This document shows, piece after piece, positions 1 through 4,741 of a stretch of DNA of 7,800 nt (position 1 is the first letter of the stretch; every line of letters starts with the position of its first letter). Under the pieces are notes generated by a model. That model made no database searches, was not told where the DNA came from, and worked only from the letters and a program-made list of their open reading frames with translations. Position numbers and translations under genes: made by a program. This DNA is from Candidatus Aenigmatarchaeota archaeon (GTDB lineage Archaea > Aenigmatarchaeota > Aenigmatarchaeia > QMZP01), in the NCBI GenBank assembly GCA_016198605.1, contig JACQIG010000083.1:1-7800 (forward strand), written 5' to 3'.

Positions 1-618
1 CACAATATCCTGTCTTATTCCACCAATGCTGCTATTTCTAATTGTAAGTTTAAAGGGGATTATGTGGGTGAGAGGGCAACAGGGACCCGCATCACAAACT
101 CCAAGCTCATAGGAGAGAATGCATTCAGGGATTCACTGGATATAGTTGTTGAAGGCAGCGAAACATCGGCAAGCTTCGGCCGGAAATCAAGGTCACTAGT
201 CTATAAGAACAGCGTATCAAAAGGAAAGCACTCATTAAGCCACATAAAGCACCTGAAGGTAATAAACAGTGAATTGAAGGAGCATGCGTCATTGTGTTCT
301 TCGTCCGATATCATGGCCTTTTCGCCGTATATTTACTGTGTCAGAAATCCCAGGAGCGGCATCATCGTTGCTGGTCGAATAACGTATGTGGACATGAATC
401 CTGATATTTTTGACCCTCCTGACGTAAAGATATTCGCAGTAGGAGTGGATTCTATCAAGAAATATAAAGGTTTTGATCGGCCAGAGATCGTCAAAATTAA
501 CCAGAGCGATATAGACGGCGAATGGACTTCTGACAATCTGGAAGAAAGAATGGCGCATATTTGCAGGAAACATGGGGTTGAGCATCCCAGATTTGGGCAA
601 CTTGCAGCTGCGGATTAG
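1..618 (+). CDS. hypothetical protein with beta-helix-like repeats (5' truncated)
   Basis: The frame is open from base 1 to the TAG at 616-618, so this is the last 205 codons of a gene that begins upstream; the first internal start (GTG at 64) is probably not the real one. Visible residues 10-92 contain three or four short imperfect repeats with an Asn/Ser turn followed by a Gly-rich step (ISNCKFKGDYV, ITNSKLIGENAF, LVYKNSVSKG, LKVINSEL). This spacing is typical of right-handed parallel beta-helices. Residues 100-205 are a separate globular-looking tail with no motif I recognise. No membrane segment or signal peptide is visible in this part. Arginine codons include CGG, CGC, CGA and AGA, whereas the genes to the right use mostly AGG, so recent acquisition is possible. 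I do not recognise the family; function is unknown. Confidence 0.7.
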   Translation, partial: HNILSYSTNAAISNCKFKGDYVGERATGTRITNSKLIGENAFRDSLDIVVEGSETSASFGRKSRSLVYKNSVSKGKHSLSHIKHLKVINSELKEHASLCSSSDIMAFSPYIYCVRNPRSGIIVAGRITYVDMNPDIFDPPDVKIFAVGVDSIKKYKGFDRPEIVKINQSDIDGEWTSDNLEERMAHICRKHGVEHPRFGQLAAAD

Positions 619-643
619 AAATCGCCTGCGTTCTTCAGCTCGC

Positions 644-651
644 TTTAATAA
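644..651 (+). promoter_or_regulatory. TATA box for pus10
   Basis: TTTAATAA is centred about 25 bases before the ATG at 673. That is the usual archaeal TATA-to-start distance and predicts a transcript beginning at or within a few bases of the start codon. No Shine-Dalgarno sequence lies before 673, consistent with a leaderless message. Confidence 0.5.
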
Positions 652-672
652 CTCTGCCGATAATTCTCTTGT

Positions 673-1893
673 ATGCTCATGGACATGGCCAAGAAAATCC
701 TGGAGGGGCGCTACGCATGCAACCACTGCCTTGGCAGGCAGTTCGCGCAGCTGCTCAGCGGCCTCACCAACGAGGAGAGGGGAAGGGCGATAAGGACAGC
801 GCTGGCCATGGAGTACAAACTCAAGCCCTTCAGCATAGATGCGGCCAATTTCCACGGCTATGATTTCAGGACGAAGAAGACGGCGCCAGTGCAGCCCAAG
901 AAATGCGCCGTCTGCGGTGACGTTTTTCTTGGCCTGGGCAAGCTTGGAAAAGAGGCCGTGGAAAAGCTCGGCCGGATAGATTACAGGACAATCATGGTTT
1001 CCACGAGGCTACCCGCAAGCCTGGTCTCCAGGGAGGAGGAGCTGTGGGAGGAGGTTGGCATAGAATGCTGCGAGCCGCTCAAATCAGAGCTGAACAGGGA
1101 GTTCGGCAAGCTGCTCCTGTCAATGTTGGAGGGCAAGGAGTTTGACGAGAAAACCCCCAACGTGATTGTGGTTTTGGACGTGGAAAAGGGCGGAACAAGG
1201 ATTGAAATAAACCCCCTCTTCATCTTCGGCAAGTACAAGAAGCTGGTCCGCGGCATTCCCCAGACAAAATGGGAGATGTACAAGGAGACCGTGGAAGACA
1301 TAATAGCGAGGCCCGTCATGAAATCCACGCGTGGCACGGAACATGCCATGCATGCCATGGGCAGGGAGGACATAGACGCGCGCTGCCTCGACTGGAGGCC
1401 CTTTGTCTTTGAGGTTTCCCATCCTGAAAAAAGGGATTTGGACCTCAAAAAAATAACAGAAGAAATAAACAGGACCAAAAAGGTGGAGGTCTCCGGCCTC
1501 AGGTTCTCGGACAAGCGGATGGCCGTGAGGATAAAATCCCTGCAGCCGGACAAGACCTACAGGGCGCTTGTCCGCTTTGACAAGCCCGTGGATGGCCTGT
1601 CGGCGCTCAGGAAGATAAAAATCATAAAACAGCAGACGCCAACGCGGGTCATGCACAGGCGCGCCGACAAGACGAGGACAAAAATTGTCAAAGCCATTGC
1701 CTGGAAAAGGATCTCACCGAAAAAATACGAATTCATAATAAAAGGGCAGGCAGGCCTCTACATCAAGGAACTCATCACCGGGGATGGCGGCAGGACAAGG
1801 CCTTCCGTGTCTGAAGTGCTTAACACGCCGGCAAAAGTGGCAGAGCTGGACGTGATAAGGATTCACGTCAGGAATTCCGAACTGAAGGAGTGA
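673..1893 (+). CDS. pus10: tRNA pseudouridine(54/55) synthase Pus10
   Basis: Pus10 isomerises U54 and U55 in the T-loop of archaeal tRNAs, the 55 activity replacing bacterial TruB. The 406-residue product has the family layout. An N-terminal zinc site is formed by C16-x2-C19 (CNHCLGRQF) and C78-x2-C81 (CAVCGDVF), followed by a THUMP-like region. The C-terminal catalytic domain carries GREDIDARCL at 230-239, where D233 lines up with the catalytic Asp of the TruA-type GRxD motif. The family signature LYIKELITGDGGRTRPSVSEVL lies near residues 362-383. The usual LGxGRPF following the catalytic motif is here LDWRPF (239-244), one residue shorter and without its glycines. ATG 673 is chosen because the TATA box predicts a start there; ATG 679 and 685 are in-frame alternatives that would also keep the zinc site. 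The stop abuts the SET-domain gene, suggesting cotranslation. Confidence 0.95.
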   Translation: MLMDMAKKILEGRYACNHCLGRQFAQLLSGLTNEERGRAIRTALAMEYKLKPFSIDAANFHGYDFRTKKTAPVQPKKCAVCGDVFLGLGKLGKEAVEKLGRIDYRTIMVSTRLPASLVSREEELWEEVGIECCEPLKSELNREFGKLLLSMLEGKEFDEKTPNVIVVLDVEKGGTRIEINPLFIFGKYKKLVRGIPQTKWEMYKETVEDIIARPVMKSTRGTEHAMHAMGREDIDARCLDWRPFVFEVSHPEKRDLDLKKITEEINRTKKVEVSGLRFSDKRMAVRIKSLQPDKTYRALVRFDKPVDGLSALRKIKIIKQQTPTRVMHRRADKTRTKIVKAIAWKRISPKKYEFIIKGQAGLYIKELITGDGGRTRPSVSEVLNTPAKVAELDVIRIHVRNSELKE

Positions 1894-1895
1894 GC

Positions 1896-2417
1896 ATGGA
1901 AGACCTCCACAAAACCTGGGGCCATAGGTGGCTGACGCCAAAGGCCAGGCCAACTAAATCAAGAATACACGGCCTTGGAGTAATGTGCATCAGGCGAATA
2001 AGGAAGGGCGAAACAATCTGCGTTTATGGGGGGATAATAATCCCTATCAAAGAAATCAGGAAATACCGCTCCATGATGGGTCACGCCGGCATACAAATAG
2101 ATGACAAATTCTTTGTATGCCCTGCAACAAGGGAGGAATTAGGCAAAACAGGCATATTTAACCACTCCTGCGAGCCCAACATGGGCCTGAGCGGGCCAGT
2201 GATGTCCGTTGCCATAAGGGAGATACGTGCGGGAGAGGAGATAACGGGAGACTACGCATTCATGGAATCCTGCTTCAAGCCCTTCAGGTGCCTCTGCGGC
2301 TCCAGGAACTGTAGGAAAATAATAAGGCCCACAGACTGGAAGAAGCCTGAGATAAGGAAGAAGTACGGCAGGTATTTCTCGCCTTACCTGAAAAGGAAGC
2401 TAGGGAAAATCCAATAA
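1896..2417 (+). CDS. SET-domain protein lysine methyltransferase
   Basis: This is a 173-residue single-domain SET protein, expected to transfer a methyl group from S-adenosylmethionine to lysine. Visible motifs are the N-terminal GLG (26-28, in KSRIHGLGVM), the pseudoknot motif NHSCEPN (89-95), GEEITGDY (113-120) ending in the conserved Tyr120, and a post-SET C132-x-C134-x4-C139. Together with C92 of NHSC these cysteines match the four-ligand zinc site of eukaryotic-type SET enzymes. The C-terminus (146-173) is basic and rich in Lys, Arg and Tyr. ATG 1896 is chosen because GGAG at 1887-1890 lies five bases before it; a GTG at 1890 overlapping the pus10 stop would add two residues. The two-base gap after pus10 suggests translational coupling. 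The substrate is unknown; a chromatin protein or a ribosomal protein are guesses from family knowledge and context. Confidence 0.88.
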   Translation: MEDLHKTWGHRWLTPKARPTKSRIHGLGVMCIRRIRKGETICVYGGIIIPIKEIRKYRSMMGHAGIQIDDKFFVCPATREELGKTGIFNHSCEPNMGLSGPVMSVAIREIRAGEEITGDYAFMESCFKPFRCLCGSRNCRKIIRPTDWKKPEIRKKYGRYFSPYLKRKLGKIQ

Positions 2418-2420
2418 GCA

Positions 2421-2427
2421 TATAAAT
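2421..2427 (+). promoter_or_regulatory. TATA box for rpl21e operon
   Basis: TATAAAT is centred 26 bases before the ATG at 2450, immediately after the SET gene stop. The spacing puts the predicted transcript start on the start codon, so the ribosomal message is probably leaderless. Confidence 0.65.
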
Positions 2428-2449
2428 CAGCTAAGGATGTTAATGTACT

Positions 2450-2740
2450 ATGTCGCGCTCGTCACACGGTTTCAGGCAGGGCACAAGGAGGAAGCTCAGG
2501 AAGAGCCCCAGGGACAAGTTCACCGTATCAGCCTTCATGAAGGACCTGAAGCCCAACGACAGGGTTGTGCTGAAGCCCAACCCGGCCTCCCAGAAGGGCA
2601 TGCCATACCCTAAGTTCAAGGGAATGGTAGGTACTGTAAAAGAGGCGCGCGGCAGGGCCTATGTGGTGGAATTCATGGCCGGCAACAAGGCAAAGGCGAT
2701 AACAGTAAGGCCGGAGCACCTTAAACAGCTGGCCGCGTGA
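2450..2740 (+). CDS. rpl21e: 50S ribosomal protein L21e (eL21)
   Basis: The 96-residue product has the length and pattern of archaeal/eukaryotic eL21. It has a basic N-terminus with SHGFRQGTRRKLRKSPRDK, then an SH3-like barrel with the signature KPNDRVVLKPNPASQKGMPYPKFKG (about 34-58) and GTVKEARGRAYVVEF, ending in ITVRPEHLK. eL21 is a structural protein of the large ribosomal subunit. It starts the conserved archaeal cluster eL21 - Rpo4/F - DUF655, seen here in that order. There is no good Shine-Dalgarno close to ATG 2450, while the TATA box sits 26 bases upstream, so translation of a leaderless message is inferred. Confidence 0.97.
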   Translation: MSRSSHGFRQGTRRKLRKSPRDKFTVSAFMKDLKPNDRVVLKPNPASQKGMPYPKFKGMVGTVKEARGRAYVVEFMAGNKAKAITVRPEHLKQLAA

Positions 2741-2784
2741 TTGCGGACAATGCTATTACGCATCAATACCAATATGGGGATACC

Positions 2785-3108
2785 ATGGAAGTGACTGACG
2801 CGAAATTCGTGACCTACACTGAAGCGAAGAAGATACTGGAAGAGAAGGAAAAGGAGAAGGAGCTGGGCTACGAGCAGAAGAACGCCTTGGAGCACCTGAG
2901 GAAATTCGCGAAGATAGGGCCCAAGAAGGCAGAGGAAATGCATGAGGATCTCAGCAAGATAGGCAAACTCAAGGAGAAGCACATTGCCACCATAATAAAC
3001 ATGCTGCCGGAAGACAATGACGACCTCCGCGTACTTTTCTCCGGGGAGCTCGAACTCTCCACCGACGACAAGGCCAAGATAGCAGGCATAGTCAAGAAGT
3101 TTATTTAA
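2785..3108 (+). CDS. rpoF: DNA-directed RNA polymerase subunit F (Rpo4/Rpb4)
   Basis: Rpo4 (RpoF) pairs with Rpo7 (RpoE) to form the stalk of archaeal RNA polymerase, which helps open complex formation and RNA binding. The 107-residue sequence is acidic and helical. It has the N-terminal strand plus TEAKKILEEKEK, the HRDC-like core GYEQKNALEHLRKFAKIGPKKAEEMHEDL, then INMLPEDNDDLRVLFSGE and AKIAGIVKKF, all in family order. ATG 2785 gives the usual length: about seven residues precede FVT, as in known archaeal homologues. GGGGA lies a few bases upstream. A GTG at 2737 overlapping the rpl21e stop would add 16 residues (IADNAITHQYQYGDT-like) with no family counterpart. Sits 44 bases after rpl21e and is presumably cotranscribed. 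Confidence 0.93.
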   Translation: MEVTDAKFVTYTEAKKILEEKEKEKELGYEQKNALEHLRKFAKIGPKKAEEMHEDLSKIGKLKEKHIATIINMLPEDNDDLRVLFSGELELSTDDKAKIAGIVKKFI

Positions 3109-3110
3109 AA
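3101..3110 (+). promoter_or_regulatory. possible TATA-like element before the DUF655 gene
   Basis: TTATTTAAAA overlaps the rpoF stop and lies about 35 bases before ATG 3141. It could give an internal transcript start near 3130, but the same A+T-rich run is also just the end of rpoF, so support is weak. Confidence 0.25.
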
Positions 3111-3140
3111 CACGGAATTAATTCTCAAGGTGAAAGGCTT

Positions 3141-3767
3141 ATGGAAGAAAAGAAGCTCAGGAAGGACGAGCATGCATTCGTGCTTGATTTCCTTACGCAG
3201 GGACATTACGGCATGGAGCGGTCGCAGCCCGTGGCGCAGGTGCTCGGTGACGAATATTTCTCGCTGCTGGAAGTGATAGTCAGGGAAGGCGTCACGCTTA
3301 AGGTCGGCCAGAGGGTATACATAGGCGACGGCAAGAGGGACGAGGTGAAATACATAAGGGGCAGGATGGAGCTGAAGGAGCTTACTGTCGCGGCAAAGGA
3401 GGAGCTCGAGCCGCTGATAAGGGGCATAATAGAGGCCAAGCCCCAGAGGTTCGTTGACTTCTTCAGCAAGGCCGGCCAGATAACCATGAGGCTGCACCAG
3501 CTTGAGCTGCTGCCCGGGGTTGGCAAGAGGCACCTGTGGGCGATACTGGAACAGAGGAAGGAGAAGCCCTTTGAGTCCTTCGCCGACGTCAAGGCCAGGA
3601 TACCCCTGTTGCCTGACCCGGAGAAGATAATAGTGAAGCGCATAATGGAGGAGATGGAAGACAAGGACAAATACAGGATATTCGTGCCCAAGTTTGAGAA
3701 GCACCAGGAACACAGGTCAGGGGATAGCGTGGACAGGTACGGCAGGATTGAGCGGAGGCATGCCTAG
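3141..3767 (+). CDS. DUF655 family protein (helix-hairpin-helix, putative RNA/DNA binding)
   Basis: The 208-residue protein matches the archaeal DUF655 family by sequence pattern and by place after rpoF. The N-terminus (8-78) reads KDEHAFVLDFLTQGHYG followed by a beta-rich segment with VGQRVYIGDG, consistent with an OB-like nucleic-acid-binding fold. Residues 79-120 are helical. A helix-hairpin-helix motif, LPGVGKRHLWAIL (124-136), follows. The tail is highly charged. The Shine-Dalgarno AGGTGA at 3128-3133 is seven bases before ATG 3141. The function is not established; the fixed neighbourhood with ribosome and polymerase genes suggests a role in translation or RNA metabolism. In many archaea the 16S rRNA dimethyltransferase KsgA follows this gene; here a CBS-domain gene does instead. 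Confidence 0.9.
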   Translation: MEEKKLRKDEHAFVLDFLTQGHYGMERSQPVAQVLGDEYFSLLEVIVREGVTLKVGQRVYIGDGKRDEVKYIRGRMELKELTVAAKEELEPLIRGIIEAKPQRFVDFFSKAGQITMRLHQLELLPGVGKRHLWAILEQRKEKPFESFADVKARIPLLPDPEKIIVKRIMEEMEDKDKYRIFVPKFEKHQEHRSGDSVDRYGRIERRHA

Positions 3768-3770
3768 TTC

Positions 3771-3778
3771 TATAAATA
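3771..3778 (+). promoter_or_regulatory. TATA box for the CBS-domain gene
   Basis: TATAAATA lies four bases after the DUF655 stop. A transcript start near 3800 is predicted, giving a leader of roughly a dozen bases that holds the Shine-Dalgarno AGGGGGG (3801-3807) before ATG 3813. Confidence 0.6.
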
Positions 3779-3812
3779 AGCACTCACCACAACTATAACC
3801 AGGGGGGAATCA

Positions 3813-4244
3813 ATGCTAGTCAAGGACGTAATGAACAAGGACGTGAAGACAATAGGCCCGGAGGCCACGGTAAGGGAGGCCGCCGAGGCCATGGACAGCT
3901 ACGGCGTAAGCAACCTGGTTGTCGTCAGTGATTCAATGCTTTCAGGCATAATAACGGAAACGGACCTTGTGAGGAAGGTGCTTGCCGCCGGCCTTGACCC
4001 CGTGGAGGCGCGCGTAAAGGAGGTCATGACGAAGCAGGTGGTTTACGTAAGGCCCTCGCTTGGCATAAAGGAAGCCGCGGAGGTGATGGTCAGCAGGAAG
4101 ATAAAGAGCCTGCCTGTGGTGGAGGAGGGCAGGCTGCTGGGCATTGTTACGGCATCCGACATATGCACGATAGAGCCCAAGATGGTGGAGACCGTAGGCA
4201 AGCTGTTCGTCCTTGGCAGCTCCCAGGAGCACGCCGCCGGCTGA
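3813..4244 (+). CDS. CBS domain-containing protein (two CBS repeats)
   Basis: This 143-residue protein consists almost only of a tandem CBS pair (Bateman module). CBS1 spans about 2-58 (VKDVMNKDVKTIGPEATVREAAEAM ... GIITETD at 45-51) and CBS2 about 67-121 (VKEVMTKQVVYVRPSLGIKEAAEVM ... GIVTASD at 110-116). The Asp residues ending GIxTxxD usually contact the ribose of a bound adenosyl ligand (AMP, ATP, SAM). No catalytic, DNA-binding or membrane domain is attached, so it is probably a ligand-sensing regulator working with an unidentified partner. It has its own TATA box and a strong Shine-Dalgarno. The ligand and target cannot be told from the sequence. Confidence 0.92.
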   Translation: MLVKDVMNKDVKTIGPEATVREAAEAMDSYGVSNLVVVSDSMLSGIITETDLVRKVLAAGLDPVEARVKEVMTKQVVYVRPSLGIKEAAEVMVSRKIKSLPVVEEGRLLGIVTASDICTIEPKMVETVGKLFVLGSSQEHAAG

Positions 4245-4258
4245 TTCTTCAGTGCTAT

Positions 4259-4267
4259 TAATTTAAA
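4259..4267 (+). promoter_or_regulatory. TATA box for the tRNA gene
   Basis: TAATTTAAA is centred about 26-27 bases before the first tRNA base at 4290, the normal position for an archaeal tRNA promoter. It begins 15 bases after the CBS gene stop. Confidence 0.6.
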
Positions 4268-4309
4268 CTGCCACTATAATAGATAGCGCGGGCTCGTAGC
4301 TCAGCTTGG

Positions 4310-4368
4310 ACAGCTCTGACCGCCTTTAGGTGGTAGTTAAGGCACATCGCCTTGGACTTGCTGGAGGA
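4310..4368 (+). other. tRNA intron 1, in the D-loop (59 bases, between positions 19 and 20)
   Basis: Cutting after G4309 and before T4369 restores a textbook D-loop. The junction has a relaxed bulge-helix-bulge. The outer 5' exon CTT (4305-4307) pairs with GAG (4364-4366, one G-U). Three-base bulges GGA (4308-4310) and GAT (4367-4369) are each cut after the second base. The intron ends then pair as CAGC (4311-4314) with GCTG (4360-4363). Inside are two hairpins, ACCGCC/GGTGGT with a TTTA loop (4319-4334) and AAGGC/GCCTT with a five-base loop (4339-4353). The only awkward point is a three- rather than four-pair central helix. Confidence 0.75.
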
Positions 4369-4388
4369 TTAGAGCGCCGGTCTTATAA

Positions 4389-4405
4389 GGCCACCGAGCG
4401 TAAAA
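4389..4405 (+). other. tRNA intron 2, in the anticodon loop (17 bases)
   Basis: The 17 bases between A4388 and G4406 must be removed to join the seven-base loop CTTATAA to the 3' half of the anticodon stem. TTAT (4383-4386) can pair with GTAA (4400-4403, one G-U). Bulges AAG (4387-4389) and AAG (4404-4406), each cut after the second base, flank it, with a short GC/GC inner helix (4390-4391 with 4398-4399). Because A residues flank both ends, a cut one base earlier (canonical 37/38) leaves the same mature loop. The boundary is therefore ambiguous by one base but the anticodon is not. Confidence 0.7.
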
Positions 4406-4426
4406 GCCGAAGGTCTTGGGTTCAAA

Positions 4427-4598
4427 GCGCAAAGGGGCCACGATAGATTGCTGGCTTGATCCAATTGACTAAAGCCAGAAACTGCATCGCCCCTTTACCG
4501 CCATATTCCCCATATAATACTGTTTGGATATTGCACGGGAGATAGGCCGGTAAGAGGGCGTGAAAGCGAAAGCTTCTGTGGCCCTCTTGCGGCGGAAG
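4427..4598 (+). other. tRNA intron 3, in the T-loop (about 172 bases)
   Basis: The T-loop breaks after TTCAAA (4421-4426) and resumes at T4599 before CCCAA. The intron ends are complementary over 13 positions (4428-4440 with 4579-4591: eleven Watson-Crick pairs, one G-U, one A-C mismatch), which brings the splice sites together. Next to this helix, exon TTC (4421-4423) can pair with GAA (4595-4597), giving a relaxed bulge-helix-bulge; the canonical four-pair motif is not fully formed, so cuts giving TTCAAGT or TTCAAAG are also possible. Inside, AAAGGGGC (4431-4438) pairs perfectly with GCCCCTTT (4489-4496), CTGGCTT (4451-4457) with AAGCCAG (4472-4478), and AAGAGGGC (4552-4559) with GCCCTCTT (4581-4588) over a GAAA tetraloop hairpin (4564-4575). 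No open reading frame or homing endonuclease is present. Confidence 0.65.
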
Positions 4599-4612
4599 TC
4601 CCAACGAGCCCA

Positions 4613-4674
4613 TTCATAGCTTTAGCTGCCATGAGGGCTAGAGTTCAAAATGGCCACGGCCGTACAGGGAAAAT
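4613..4674 (+). other. spacer between tRNA and thermosome promoter
   Basis: No gene is seen here. There is a weak hairpin, TAGC (4623-4626) with GCTA (4637-4640), that could mark the 3' end of the tRNA transcript. There is no convincing oligo-T terminator. Confidence 0.3.
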
Positions 4675-4683
4675 CTTTATAAA
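4675..4683 (+). promoter_or_regulatory. TATA box for the thermosome gene
   Basis: CTTTATAAA is preceded by an A-rich stretch (4670-4673) that could act as the TFB recognition element. A transcript start near 4705 is predicted, leaving a leader of about 35 bases. Confidence 0.7.
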
Positions 4684-4702
4684 CCCCCTCTTCCATACCC
4701 AT

Positions 4703-4717
4703 ATAGCTTATAGCTAT
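4703..4717 (+). repeat. ATAGCT direct/inverted repeat at the thermosome transcript start
   Basis: ATAGCT-T-ATAGCT-AT contains the hexamer ATAGCT twice in direct orientation, and ATAGCT/AGCTAT as an inverted pair three bases apart. It sits where transcription is expected to begin, a position used by archaeal repressors. An operator role is inference only. Confidence 0.4.
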
Positions 4718-4741
4718 CGCAAAGAGGTAAAGGAGTGATAT

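Larger units (their letters stand above)
4290..4612 (+). tRNA. tRNA-Ile (anticodon UAU), interrupted by three introns
   Basis: Reading exons only, a complete cloverleaf of about 75 bases appears. The acceptor GGGCTCG (4290-4296) pairs perfectly with CGAGCCC (4605-4611), followed by discriminator A4612. The D-stem GCTC (4299-4302) pairs with GAGC (4372-4375). The T-stem TTGGG (4416-4420) pairs with CCCAA (4600-4604). After removal of 4310-4368 the D-loop reads AGCTTGGTTA with G18G19. The anticodon arm is CCGGT - CTTATAA - GCCGA, giving anticodon UAU after U33. The variable loop is AGGTC (4411-4415), so G15-C48 can form. The T-loop is TTCAAAT after removal of 4427-4598. Introns total 248 of 323 bases. 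The identity as Ile rests on UAU and fits A73. Odd points: C27 faces A43, and U31 pairs with G39 by wobble. CCA is not encoded. Confidence is high for a tRNA and lower for the exact junctions. Confidence 0.88.

Noticed and set aside
289..1656. Minus-strand open frames across the first gene and pus10
   Set aside because: They lie opposite convincing plus-strand coding sequence, have no recognisable motifs and no promoter or ribosome site of their own.
2737..2784. GTG start for rpoF overlapping the rpl21e stop (GTGA)
   Set aside because: It would add 16 residues with no counterpart in the family; ATG 2785 gives the normal length and has a G-rich site upstream. Translational coupling through GTG is still possible.
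4312..4370. Alternative D-loop intron boundaries leaving loop AGCTTGGACA
   Set aside because: The cloverleaf would still close, but the bulges and helix fit the splicing geometry less well than 4310-4368, which also restores the consensus GGTTA.
4427..4598. Box C/D or H/ACA guide RNA hidden in the T-loop intron
   Set aside because: No RUGAUGA/CUGA pair and no hairpin followed by ACA at the proper distance could be seen.
4641..4650. GAGTTCAAAA resembling a tRNA T-arm, suggesting a second tRNA or fragment
   Set aside because: No matching T-stem, acceptor or anticodon arm can be found on either side.
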